From Pseudoalteromonas sp. DL-6 (GTDB lineage: Bacteria; Pseudomonadota; Gammaproteobacteria; Enterobacterales; Alteromonadaceae), in the NCBI RefSeq assembly GCF_004328665.1, contig NZ_CP019771.1, positions 496,001-560,000 of the forward strand: 64,000 nucleotides of DNA, read 5' to 3'. A program made the position numbers and the translations under genes. Under the pieces are notes generated by a model. It was not told the DNA's origin and did no database searches. It worked only from the letters and a program-made list of their open reading frames with translations. Positions 9,005 through 17,209 of the stretch are shown one piece after another (position 1 is the stretch's first letter; each line of letters opens with the position of its first letter).

Positions 9005-11512
9005 TTAATTAAATGAAACCGTAATAATATTCGAACATACGTTTTCAGATACACATAACTGATAGTCGTATGCAGGTAATGTTGCGTTACGAACGTAATC
9101 ACGGTAACGACCATTGTCTGATACGGTGTCTACTAGTTCACCATTTCGGTATAAGCTAAGTGACTCAGCACCCACTTCTTCCCAGTTTAACTCTACACGC
9201 ATAGTATCAAGACGTGACTTATTAGCGCGTTTTAGACTCAACTCAATTTCAACATCACTTACAACCACTGTTTGTGTGAATGTATCTGAGTTGTTTTCAC
9301 TATCTGTTACAGTTAGTTCAACTTCATAACTACCTGATTCAGCGTAGGCATGAACAGGGTTTGCATCAGTTGAAGTTGCACCGTCACCAAAGTCCCAGCT
9401 CCACTGTGAAATATCATCATTTGCATCACGACTTGTATCTACAAATGTGGCTGTAAGGCCTTGCGTATCAACATCAAAACCAGCGCGAGGCGGTTGTGGG
9501 CTTACTTCACCAATAGCACTAAATGTAAGTGACCAACCATTTATTGTGCCGGTATCTGAGCCTGCAGTATCTTCAACATGAAGTGTCCAATCACCTGTTG
9601 CAACTTCCCCGTTAAATGCACTTGAGGTAAATGCTTTAACAATATCGTCTGCACTGCCGCCTTCATTGCTTTGCAGTGTCACTTCATTACCTTGCGCTGA
9701 AATAAGTGTAAGTACTAAATCACCTGACCAAGTATGCGAAATGTCTACATCAGCAGTGGTACCAAAAATAGTTAAATCATCGGCTACTGTTATGACAGAG
9801 CTTGCACCTTCCGGAGAATTATCTGGAATCGCAACACTTTCATCACTAGTGTAAGTAAAGTCATTCAAACCAGCAGGTTGCAACATTAAGCTTACTGTTT
9901 GCTCTTTAACTTGCTCGTCTGTTGTCGCGGTTACAGTAAAGTCATAATTCCCCCACTGAGTTTCGCTATTAGTTGCCACTGTAAGTACAACTTCATCGCC
10001 TGGACGAGCAGTAGTTGCGCTTAGTGATGCATCAGCAAGATCAGCAGCCAAAGCCAGTGAAACGTCGCCATCCCATTGTGCAATTGAACCAATCGTAAAG
10101 GTATAAGTGACTGTATCACCTACAGTTGCTTGCTGAGAAACAGGCGATACAGATAATTTAAACCCAGGAGTTGGATCAGCATCAATCAGTGCTTGGTTTA
10201 CATTTAGGCGTGTACCTGCAACCGTTTTACCATTTAATGCCGCATTAGCATCACCACTAGACATTAGTAATTCTTTAAGCTCTAGTGTTGTTAAATCAGG
10301 ATTAACTGACAGTACAAGTGCAGCAGCACCGGCTACATGTGGCGTTGCCATTGATGTACCAGAGTAACTTGCATAGCCGCCACCAGGAATGGTTGATAAA
10401 ATCGCACTACCTGGCGCGCCCATATCAACACTGGTTAAACCCCATTGTGAAAAACCAGACATATTGTCGCGACTATCTGTGCTTGCAATAGATAATACAT
10501 TATCATTTTCATAATTAGATGGGTAATGAGGGTTTACATCGTTGTCTACCGCATCATTACCAGCAGCAGCTACAAATAAAATATCAGCTTCTTCACTGGC
10601 AGTAATGGCATCAGCAAGTGCTTGGCTATAACCACCACCGCCCCAGCTATTGTTTAATACACGAAGGTTAACACCTGAGTTTTTAAGGCCTACCATGTAG
10701 TCAATACATTTAATAGCGCCAGATGTAGAACCTGTACCATCTGCAGCTAAAAACTTACAACCTGCAATAGATACATCATGGTTTACACCTACAATTCCCA
10801 CACCATTGTTACCACTGGCACCAATTGTACCTGATACATGTGTACCGTGGCCTTCGTCATCCATTGGGTCGCCAGCATCGGTAATCGCGTTAATACCGTG
10901 CACGTCATCAACATAACCGTTACCATCATTATCGATACCATCGCCAGCAATTTCACCGCTATTTACCCACACATTCGCAGCTAAATCAGGATGACTATAA
11001 TCTACACCGGTATCAATAACACCTACAACAACATCACGGCTACCAGTTGAAATTGACCATGCTTCTGGTGCATCAATATCTGCATCAGCAGTGCCACCAG
11101 TTTGGCCTTCATTATTTAAGCCCCATAAATCTTCAAAGCGAGGATCGTTTGGTGTTGCTGCAATGCTCACACGATAGTCAGGCTCAACATACTCAATGGC
11201 TTGATGAGATTTTAAGCGCTCAATAGCTTCTTTGGCACTCATTCCAGATACTTTAAATTTAGCAAGACGACCTGAAAACAAAGAGGTGAAGTTATCATCA
11301 ACTTCATCGCTGTTTAAATCAGAGATCTTAGCTCTTACTAATGAGCGAGCTTGCTTACGCATTTCTGGCGAAGCATTCTTTTTGTATTTAACAATAATCG
11401 AGTCATTGCTCGCGGTAACTTTTTGAGTTGTACTATTAACATCAGGTAATTTAGCCGCAGCTAAACAAGGTAAAAGTGCGAGTGTAATAATAGATAATTT
11501 TGTTTTCATCAT
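9005..11512 (-). CDS. Secreted subtilisin-like (S8) protease with P-domain and PKD, deseasin-like
   Basis: An 835-residue exported serine endopeptidase. Domains in order: signal peptide (cleavage near AAA20/K), I9 propeptide/inhibitor (about 36-117), and S8 catalytic domain (about 125-445) with Asp167 in VIDTGVDYSHPDL, His222 in GHGTHVSGTIG, oxyanion Asn319 in AAAGND and Ser387 in GTSMATPHVAG. A beta linker region (about 455-550) comes next, then a proprotein-convertase P-domain (about 552-670), a PKD domain (about 677-755) with WDFGDG, and a short C-terminal beta module. This order matches deseasin MCP-01 of deep-sea Pseudoalteromonas, where the PKD domain binds collagen. It stands alone with its own terminator and probably works on particulate protein outside the cell. 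Confidence 0.94.
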   Translation of the reverse strand: MMKTKLSIITLALLPCLAAAKLPDVNSTTQKVTASNDSIIVKYKKNASPEMRKQARSLVRAKISDLNSDEVDDNFTSLFSGRLAKFKVSGMSAKEAIERLKSHQAIEYVEPDYRVSIAATPNDPRFEDLWGLNNEGQTGGTADADIDAPEAWSISTGSRDVVVGVIDTGVDYSHPDLAANVWVNSGEIAGDGIDNDGNGYVDDVHGINAITDAGDPMDDEGHGTHVSGTIGASGNNGVGIVGVNHDVSIAGCKFLAADGTGSTSGAIKCIDYMVGLKNSGVNLRVLNNSWGGGGYSQALADAITASEEADILFVAAAGNDAVDNDVNPHYPSNYENDNVLSIASTDSRDNMSGFSQWGLTSVDMGAPGSAILSTIPGGGYASYSGTSMATPHVAGAAALVLSVNPDLTTLELKELLMSSGDANAALNGKTVAGTRLNVNQALIDADPTPGFKLSVSPVSQQATVGDTVTYTFTIGSIAQWDGDVSLALAADLADASLSATTARPGDEVVLTVATNSETQWGNYDFTVTATTDEQVKEQTVSLMLQPAGLNDFTYTSDESVAIPDNSPEGASSVITVADDLTIFGTTADVDISHTWSGDLVLTLISAQGNEVTLQSNEGGSADDIVKAFTSSAFNGEVATGDWTLHVEDTAGSDTGTINGWSLTFSAIGEVSPQPPRAGFDVDTQGLTATFVDTSRDANDDISQWSWDFGDGATSTDANPVHAYAESGSYEVELTVTDSENNSDTFTQTVVVSDVEIELSLKRANKSRLDTMRVELNWEEVGAESLSLYRNGELVDTVSDNGRYRDYVRNATLPAYDYQLCVSENVCSNIITVSFN

Positions 11513-11649
11513 GTTATCCGTAATTAAGTTAACTTAGCTTTACTAAGTGGAAAATTTACGTCTAAGAATTTAAAAAATCACGTGGCAAGCATTTAGAAAA
11601 CGGTTAAACAGCGACTAACTCAAGTAAAAAAACAAAATAAGGTACAAAA

Positions 11650-11753
11650 TCATTATTTTTAACTAGAAATACAGTAATAAAAACATTAAATACATCTATT
11701 TTAATGAGTGAAAATCATTATTTTTAACAGACCATTAACTCATTATTTTTTAC
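11650..11753 (+). repeat. Three direct repeats TCATTATTTTTAAC upstream of the curlin gene
   Basis: Copies at 11650-11663 and 11715-11728 are identical over 14 bases. A third at 11740-11753 has TTAC for TAAC at its end. The first two also share the preceding AA. The offsets are 65 and 25 bases. They resemble iterated regulator-binding sites, and the csgD-like gene in the same locus is the obvious candidate regulator. The binding factor is inferred. Confidence 0.55.
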
Positions 11754-11993
11754 TGGATTTTAGCGTGAATTTAATTTAGATCTCAAAAAATAATTCAAGC
11801 ACTTGAAATTAAAGAAGTTTAAATACCATTAAAAAAGGTGATTCAAAATAAGTTCATTGAAGAATACAGTGATTGAGCAGTTATGAATTAGGTAACGGTA
11901 AATTTACTTATTAAGCATAAAAAGCCTGAATCTACATTCATGATTAAAACCGCACCTTACGTTTAAGAACAAAAAAGTTAATCACACATTATC

Positions 11994-12010
11994 ACAGCAC
12001 GGCATGCTGT
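11994..12010. promoter_or_regulatory. Inverted repeat in the curlin promoter/leader
   Basis: ACAGCA, spacer CGGCA, TGCTGT: perfect 6-base arms about 70 bases before the curlin ATG. It is GC-richer than its surroundings. It could be an operator or a 5' leader hairpin. Confidence 0.4.
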
Positions 12011-12081
12011 AACGAGAAGCACCTTATTAAAACTCAATAAATAATCAAGGTGTTTAATTTTGTATTTCAAGGAGAATAATA

Positions 12082-13584
12082 ATGAGACTAAATAAGTCAA
12101 TTCTGAGCTGTGCTATTGCAATCGCAATGGGATCAAGCTTTGCAGTTCACGCAAACACAGCAGATAAAAATGTATCGACCTCACCATTAAGCGCACAAGT
12201 TTCAATCCAAAGCGATTCAAACTCAATTACCTTAGAGCAAGTACTGAATAATAATACCGCAGCGCTTAAGCAAGACGGTGACAGTAATACCATGATTATA
12301 GAAACTGTTGGTGAAAACAATACAAATGAAGTCACCCAATTACAGTTTGGCAATTACACTAAAGTAACAACCGTTGGCGATAATAACGAGCAAGTCTATT
12401 TCCAAGATGGCGTTGCAAATGGAGCGCTAACAGAGGTTACAGGCGATAATAACACTGTGTTTGTGAGTCAAAGCGGTCAAGGCTTTTTGGTTAACAACGA
12501 AGCCATTAATATTATAACTGGCGATGATAACTACGTTGAAGTAGAGCAAGGCGCTGGTGGACACTGGTTCTACAACATGGATATGCGCGGTAACGCCAAT
12601 GAAATTACTGCTTTTCAAAGCGGTGAGTGGAATGAAGCCGAAGTATCAATGCTAACCGGTGATGATAATTTAATATACCTTGGTCAAACAGGCTTCTGGA
12701 ACACATTTAAAGTCACTTCGCTACAAGGCAATGATAACGAAATTGATGTTGTGCAGGAAGGTGACAGAAATGCGGTCGCTTTTAATAGTATTTCAGGTGA
12801 TGTTAATGAAATACTAATTGAGCAAGAAGGCGATACGAATGCGGTTGCCTTCACTGATGTAGTCGGCAGTGAAAACACCATTGATATTGACCAAGAAGGT
12901 ACTGATAACGTTGCCGATTCTGCGTTGTTCGAAGGTCAAGGTAATGAAGTTGAAATTACTCAAGTTGATACTGAGAACCTGGTTACAGCCGAGCTTATTG
13001 GTGACAATAATGAGTTAAAAGCAAACCAAAATGGTGCATCTAACGAAGCATATATGGGTGTATTAGGCTCAAATAACGAGTTTGATATTAACCAAATAGG
13101 AAACTTAAATTCAGCGCATTTAGCTAACTTTAATGGCTCAGACAATGACGTTAACTTAACTCAAGCCGGTGATGAGAATGCAATTTTAGTTCAGTCTTCT
13201 TACCCTAATATGGCATTAACGTCTAACAATAATGATATCGATATTAACCAAACTGGTAATCAAAACGAGGCCATCGTTACTCTTGCTGGTATTTTAGACA
13301 GTAACTCAAACCAAATTGATATTGCTCAAAATGGCGACATCAACCTTGTGGATATGATGGTTGAAGGAAATGGTCATAGCATTGATATTTCGCAAGAAGG
13401 TATTGGAAACTGGGTTATTGGGACTGATGATTCAGCATTTTTACTCGGTGGTGAAAATGTAGCATTTAATGTTACTCAAACTGGTAATGATAATATTGTT
13501 GAAGGCGCTGTTATTGGTTTTAATAGCACTGTTTCTGTTACTCAATTGGGTGATGGCAACACAACAACAATTACACAAATGTAA
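12082..13584 (+). CDS. Large curlin-repeat protein, CsgA/CsgB-like amyloid subunit
   Basis: A 500-residue exported protein with a Sec signal peptide ending near VHA (residue 24). Nearly all the rest is tandem curlin repeats of mostly 22-23 residues, with the pattern G-x-x-N-x5-Q-x-G-x-x-N. I count about 19, for example GNDNEIDVVQEGDRNAVAF. In E. coli, CsgA has five such repeats in about 151 residues, folding as a beta-solenoid that polymerises into curli. The csgE, csgF and csgG genes follow directly, so this is very likely the secreted amyloid subunit. No separate CsgB nucleator is present here. Repeats c, m, n and p carry insertions (26-29 residues). AAGGAG precedes the ATG. It ends in ITQM, within the last repeat. 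Confidence 0.9.
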   Translation: MRLNKSILSCAIAIAMGSSFAVHANTADKNVSTSPLSAQVSIQSDSNSITLEQVLNNNTAALKQDGDSNTMIIETVGENNTNEVTQLQFGNYTKVTTVGDNNEQVYFQDGVANGALTEVTGDNNTVFVSQSGQGFLVNNEAINIITGDDNYVEVEQGAGGHWFYNMDMRGNANEITAFQSGEWNEAEVSMLTGDDNLIYLGQTGFWNTFKVTSLQGNDNEIDVVQEGDRNAVAFNSISGDVNEILIEQEGDTNAVAFTDVVGSENTIDIDQEGTDNVADSALFEGQGNEVEITQVDTENLVTAELIGDNNELKANQNGASNEAYMGVLGSNNEFDINQIGNLNSAHLANFNGSDNDVNLTQAGDENAILVQSSYPNMALTSNNNDIDINQTGNQNEAIVTLAGILDSNSNQIDIAQNGDINLVDMMVEGNGHSIDISQEGIGNWVIGTDDSAFLLGGENVAFNVTQTGNDNIVEGAVIGFNSTVSVTQLGDGNTTTITQM

Positions 13585-13596
13585 TTGATAAATGAG

Positions 13597-13620
13597 AGGG
13601 AGGTTAATTCTCCCTTTTTT
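13597..13620 (+). terminator. Hairpin with T-run between curlin gene and csgE (probable attenuator)
   Basis: AGGGAG (13597-13602), loop GTTAATT, CTCCCT (13610-13615), continuing into T6. This is a complete small intrinsic terminator inside an apparent operon. It would let much of the transcription stop after the abundant subunit, with read-through supplying the export machinery. It also holds the only GGGAGG-like sequence near csgE. Confidence 0.7.
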
Positions 13621-13624
13621 CTTT

Positions 13625-14017
13625 ATGATAAAAACAAAACACACCTACTTACTTGCCCTTTTACTCTTTTGTTCACCAGTGGTAACGGCTGCTGATGACC
13701 TAGAGATAGATGGTTTATTACTCGATCGTAGTATTAGTCGCTTTGGTCATCAGTTTTATTATGAATTTTCTAATTACTGGCGAGATCTCCCCTCTACCGC
13801 TGGGTTTAATATAGAGATTAAAGAAACCGTTATTCCAAAAGCAGGCACTAAATTAACCTTAATAATGAATAATCAAATTGTTTATGCAACATACTTAGGA
13901 CGAAGACTAGAGCCACTTGATGAACGTGTAGAACAAGCTGTTTATACCGTTATAGACGCCATGGCGCGCTCCAATATGAAAGTCTCCTCTCCTGATATGG
14001 CATTAAATGGATGGTAA
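13625..14017 (+). CDS. csgE: Curli assembly factor CsgE
   Basis: A 130-residue periplasmic protein with signal peptide MIKTKHTYLLALLLFC...VVTA. It matches CsgE in length and in landmarks: EIDGLLLDRSISRFGHQFYY (E. coli VPGLLTDHTVSSIGHDFYR), the FSNYW segment and IVYATYLGRR. CsgE caps the periplasmic side of the CsgG pore and guides subunits into it. The start is uncertain. The ATG at 13625 gives the best signal peptide but follows a T-run with no Shine-Dalgarno site. An ATG at 13592 would add 11 residues, directly after the curlin stop. The gene is followed two bases later by csgF. Confidence 0.9.
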   Translation: MIKTKHTYLLALLLFCSPVVTAADDLEIDGLLLDRSISRFGHQFYYEFSNYWRDLPSTAGFNIEIKETVIPKAGTKLTLIMNNQIVYATYLGRRLEPLDERVEQAVYTVIDAMARSNMKVSSPDMALNGW

Positions 14018-14019
14018 TA

Positions 14020-14433
14020 ATGAAAAAAATAGCATTAATAATAATAACAATTTTAAGCTTTTCGGTCTCCGCAACCGAAATTATTTACACCCCTATTAAC
14101 CCAAGCTTTGGCGGCAATCCACTCAATGCCAATATGTTACTTAGTAAAGCACAAGCACAAAATAAACATAGAGCACCGGTTGTCGAAAAAGGATATGCAG
14201 AGCAATTTCAAGACTCGTTAGAGCGAACATATTTAAACCGTATGGTTAGAGAAATAACCGATATGGCCTTTGGCGAAAATATTGAAGACAGTATTTTTAA
14301 CCAAGATTCAATATTTATGAGTGGCGATTACCAAATAGAAGTAATCACCAGCACAACCGACACAATCACTGTAAAAATAACAAACATAATTGATGACTCT
14401 GTGGTGATCATTGAAGTTCCGAGGTTTGGATAA
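14020..14433 (+). CDS. csgF: Curli assembly factor CsgF
   Basis: A 137-residue protein with signal peptide MKKIALIIITILSFSVSA followed by TEIIYTPINPSFGGNPLNAN. That stretch corresponds to the conserved N-terminal segment of CsgF (YTPVNPSFGG type) that plugs into the CsgG channel and forms a second constriction. CsgF sits at the outer surface and anchors the nucleating subunit. I chose the ATG at 14020, two bases after the csgE stop, because it starts the signal peptide cleanly. An ATG at 14011 overlapping csgE is possible. With no CsgB here, CsgF would have to engage the large curlin itself. Confidence 0.93.
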   Translation: MKKIALIIITILSFSVSATEIIYTPINPSFGGNPLNANMLLSKAQAQNKHRAPVVEKGYAEQFQDSLERTYLNRMVREITDMAFGENIEDSIFNQDSIFMSGDYQIEVITSTTDTITVKITNIIDDSVVIIEVPRFG

Positions 14434-15206
14434 TGTATAAATTTATAATAATAACAATCGCTCTATGCCTTAGTGGCTGCTCGACTATGGGTAACTTAAT
14501 TCCACCCTCAAAACAAAGTGCGGTAGCGTTAGAGCCAACAGATGTTTTTTCTGATTTAAAAAGCTTACCTAAACCTGCGGGTAGCATTCCAGTTTCGGTT
14601 TATTCATTTCGCGATCAAACCGGTCAATATAAACCACAGACTAATGTTAGCTCGTTTTCAACGGCCGTCACTCAAGGTGCAAACTCTATTCTAGTGCAAG
14701 CATTACATGAGTCTGACTGGTTTACGCCGGTTGAACGTGAGGGTTTGCAAAATATTTTGACTGAGCGAAAAATTATTAGAGCGGCACAAGCAACTAATCC
14801 TAGTCAAGGCGAGCTACCGCCATTAACCACCGCTAAGATTATTTTAGAAGGTGGCATTATTAGCTACGATACCAATGTAAAAACTGGCGGATTAGGGATG
14901 GAATACTTTGGTATTGGTGCCTCAGAACTATATAGAGAAGATGCAATTTCAATTTATTTGCGTGCAGTTGATGTAAGAACTGGCCAAGTACTATTGTCAG
15001 TAGCCACTAGCAAAAAAGTATTGAGCCAAGAAATGCGAGCAGGTTTTTTTAGATATGTGAGTTATAAACGTTTAGCCGAAGCTGAAGCAGGGTTTAGTGA
15101 TAACGAGCCGATGAGTATTTGCGTAACACAAGCCATAGAAAAAGCGCTTACTGATTTAATTACTAAAGGCATAGACCGAGGCCTTTGGGCTAAAAAACAA
15201 GCTTAA
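14433..15206 (+). CDS. csgG: Curli secretion channel lipoprotein CsgG
   Basis: A 257-residue outer-membrane lipoprotein with lipobox LSGC (Cys16), then IPPSKQSAVALEPTDVF and the CsgG fold. Family landmarks include VSVYSFRDQTGQYKP, FTPVEREGLQNILTERKIIR, LEGGIISYDTNVKTGG and the transmembrane-hairpin region around ISIYLRAVDVRTGQVLLSV. CsgG forms the nonameric pore exporting curli subunits. Its ATG overlaps the csgF TAA by one base (TAATG), so translation is coupled. A strong terminator follows. Confidence 0.96.
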   Translation: MYKFIIITIALCLSGCSTMGNLIPPSKQSAVALEPTDVFSDLKSLPKPAGSIPVSVYSFRDQTGQYKPQTNVSSFSTAVTQGANSILVQALHESDWFTPVEREGLQNILTERKIIRAAQATNPSQGELPPLTTAKIILEGGIISYDTNVKTGGLGMEYFGIGASELYREDAISIYLRAVDVRTGQVLLSVATSKKVLSQEMRAGFFRYVSYKRLAEAEAGFSDNEPMSICVTQAIEKALTDLITKGIDRGLWAKKQA

Positions 15207-15211
15207 AAATA

Positions 15212-15233
15212 AAAGGCTATACATATAGCCTTT
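15212..15233. terminator. Bidirectional terminator between csgG and the csgD-like gene
   Basis: AAAGGCTAT, loop ACAT, ATAGCCTTT: nine paired bases with T-runs on both strands, between two convergent genes. Confidence 0.88.
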
Positions 15234-15237
15234 TTAT

Positions 15238-15927
15238 TTAACTTTCTAATGGAAGTAATACCGAAATATAGCGCTGCGCCCAATTTGCAAGCTCTATACG
15301 ATTACGCGATTGAGTCTTTTTAAACGCACTATAAAGATGGGTTTTCACTGTATGATCACTAATATTGAGTTTATTCGCTATTTTATCGTTACTCGCACCT
15401 TGAGCAATTAAATGAATCACTGTCTTTTCACGCTTGGTTAGGTTTTCGTAATCCGCTTTACTGAGTACTATGTCATCGTGCAATAAATTATTAGATGAAG
15501 CTGCATTTAATATCTCTTTGAACGCGTTAGAAATCACCTTACGAGTAAACCATAGTTCACCAGCAGTTACTCTTACAAGCGCTTTAAAAATATCCTCTGC
15601 AACATCTGAGCTATAAAAAACACCATTAAAGTGATTCAATAATAAGTTTTTCTCACATACAGCATTTGGCTCAACGTTAAATAAAATCACCTTATGTTGC
15701 TTAGCTAAACAAATTAATTCGGCAGGAAGCAATGAATGCCAATCTTTATCAGCACCATCAATGAGGAACAACTCAACATTGTCACGTTGCCCAGCTTTAG
15801 GAAGCGCGTCATCCATTTTAATATCATTAAATAATGCGTTTAAAGTACTTAAAACAGTAGTGTAGCTAGCTGCATAAGCAGAAGATTTAAACGTTGTTTT
15901 AATAAAAGCAAATTTCTTATTTAACAT
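15238..15927 (-). CDS. LuxR/FixJ-type transcription regulator, CsgD-like
   Basis: A 229-residue regulator. The N-terminal half (1 to about 140) looks like a degenerate receiver domain, as in CsgD. The C-terminus is a LuxR helix-turn-helix: LTKREKTVIHLIAQGASNDK, then KLNISDHTVKTHLYSAFKKT, strikingly like E. coli CsgD (IGASNNEIA, ISENTVKTHLYNLFKKI). CsgD activates curli transcription and is set by c-di-GMP-dependent control in enterobacteria. The position beside csgEFG supports the same role. I chose the ATG at 15927, with AGGGA eight bases upstream; the ATG at 15936 has no spacing to that site. Its targets are probably the repeats upstream of the curlin gene. Confidence 0.85.
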   Translation of the reverse strand: MLNKKFAFIKTTFKSSAYAASYTTVLSTLNALFNDIKMDDALPKAGQRDNVELFLIDGADKDWHSLLPAELICLAKQHKVILFNVEPNAVCEKNLLLNHFNGVFYSSDVAEDIFKALVRVTAGELWFTRKVISNAFKEILNAASSNNLLHDDIVLSKADYENLTKREKTVIHLIAQGASNDKIANKLNISDHTVKTHLYSAFKKTQSRNRIELANWAQRYISVLLPLES

Positions 15928-16019
15928 AAATTTCATCCCTGAAACGTTTATGTCACATTACCTAAATTAGACACAAAATACAATACTCCATATTACTAAT
16001 TCATATTAGCAAAATACGG

Positions 16020-16631
16020 CTAAATACTGGTTCTTACTACATCTTTAAGACTATTAGCAAGCTCTCTATGCTCACTAACAGGTAAGTGTATGCCCTCTTT
16101 CTTGCAAGGTTGTATCAGCGGATAACAATCTAAAAATTCACACTTGTGACGATAAGCCATGGCTTTGAACTCAAGAGATAATTGTTCAGCTTTTTTACCT
16201 GCACCTGCGTAAATGCTTTTATAACTTCCCACTTCATAAACCTTGGGCGGGCTCAATATGATTATTTTTGGCTGTGCTTTGTCGTGATAAAACGCTTTAA
16301 TGGCTAAAACCAACTTCTCAAGCGCTTTGCCAATATCGATAGCAGACAGTGCAAAACGTGCTTTTAAATCATTAGTACCGAGTTGAATAATAACAATATC
16401 AACGGTGTGCACTTCAAGATAAGGTTTTAAATATTTAATCCCTGACTTATCACCATCAAAAGGCGGATTGTTCACTAGGGTTCTATTCGGTTGCCCCGCT
16501 TCAATTACAAGGCGATCTGAACCCAAGAGCTCTGCCAGCATACTTGGCCATCGCTCACACTCAGCAAGCCTTTTCCCATCAACGGGTGATGTACCAAAGG
16601 TATTGGAGTCGCCAAAACAAAGAATATTCAT
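16020..16631 (-). CDS. SGNH/GDSL-family hydrolase
   Basis: A 203-residue protein with the SGNH blocks: FGDSNTFGT (nucleophile Ser9), the block II glycine region around NRTLVNNPPFDG, IIQLGTNDLKARF (block III GTND) and EGIHLPVSEH with His182. The usual DxxH of block V is ExxH here (Glu179). No signal peptide is seen, so the enzyme is cytoplasmic as annotated, and acts on esters or acyl groups of unknown identity; arylesterase or acetylesterase activity is typical of the group. It starts two bases after the DsrE-like gene and is translated from the same message. Confidence 0.85.
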   Translation of the reverse strand: MNILCFGDSNTFGTSPVDGKRLAECERWPSMLAELLGSDRLVIEAGQPNRTLVNNPPFDGDKSGIKYLKPYLEVHTVDIVIIQLGTNDLKARFALSAIDIGKALEKLVLAIKAFYHDKAQPKIIILSPPKVYEVGSYKSIYAGAGKKAEQLSLEFKAMAYRHKCEFLDCYPLIQPCKKEGIHLPVSEHRELANSLKDVVRTSI

Positions 16632-16633
16632 GT

Positions 16634-17158
16634 TTAAAATGGGTTCAGCGTATAGCCTTTTTGCTGTAACTGGGCATGCGCGGTCATCGCTGAAAGCGCC
16701 ATTTTCACTCCAGGAATAAGCTGCTCAGCTGAAACTTTCATATGAGTTGCCGACTGCCCGCACACATATACCTGGGTGTTATTAGCAAGTAGCTGTTTAA
16801 TTAAAGATTCGGTTTTATTATCTTTTTCAAACCGTGCTTTATAAACGCTGTTTTGCAGTACATCAACACTGGCTCCACCGTGTACCACTAGCGCCAGCTG
16901 GATGTTTTCTGGTTTTACGCCGTGAGCCACATGCATATTGATAAAGCGCGCTAACGAATTAATATGATTATTTTGCGCGCCTTTTTCAGCGCCATCTCCT
17001 AAATCAAAGGCAATTTTAAACTGCGCTTGGCTTAAATCAGATTTATGCTCGGGCACATTATAAAAATAACCAAAGTCTTTAATAACAGGCACAGGCTCTG
17101 CTGCCAAACTACTAAAGCTAGTTAAAAGAAGGCTAAGACCTAAAAGTGATGTTTTCAT
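16634..17158 (-). CDS. Exported DsrE-family protein
   Basis: A 174-residue protein with signal peptide MKTSLLGLSLLLTSFSSLAA and a DsrE/DsrF-like domain: IAFDLGDGAEKGAQNNHINS, VHGGASVDVL and VYVCGQSATH, with single Cys133 at the position used for sulfur transfer in DsrE relatives. Periplasmic DsrE-like proteins of this type are widespread in marine gammaproteobacteria and lack an assigned reaction. Its pairing with the SGNH hydrolase (2-base gap) is the only context clue. Confidence 0.8.
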   Translation of the reverse strand: MKTSLLGLSLLLTSFSSLAAEPVPVIKDFGYFYNVPEHKSDLSQAQFKIAFDLGDGAEKGAQNNHINSLARFINMHVAHGVKPENIQLALVVHGGASVDVLQNSVYKARFEKDNKTESLIKQLLANNTQVYVCGQSATHMKVSAEQLIPGVKMALSAMTAHAQLQQKGYTLNPF

Positions 17159-17209
17159 AAGTTTCCATTTTATTGTTGGCTTAGCCTACCCTAACGCTAT
17201 TTAAAGCAA

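Larger units (their letters stand above)
11513..12081. other. 569-base divergent region between protease and curli genes
   Basis: No gene is supported here. It is very AT-rich and holds three near-identical direct repeats, one inverted repeat (both listed separately) and the curlin ribosome-binding site AAGGAG at 12070-12075, a few bases before the ATG. The length is more than two simple promoters need, which fits a heavily regulated curli promoter like the E. coli csgD-csgB region. Confidence 0.6.

Noticed and set aside
12082..13584. Reading the repeat protein as an RTX or pentapeptide-repeat adhesin
   Set aside because: The spacing G-x-x-N-x5-Q-x-G-x-x-N and the csgEFG genes after it fit curlin; no GGxGxD nonapeptides are present.
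13592..13624. Upstream ATG for csgE at 13592
   Set aside because: It would put 11 residues before a good signal peptide and runs through the terminator-like hairpin; kept only as an alternative.
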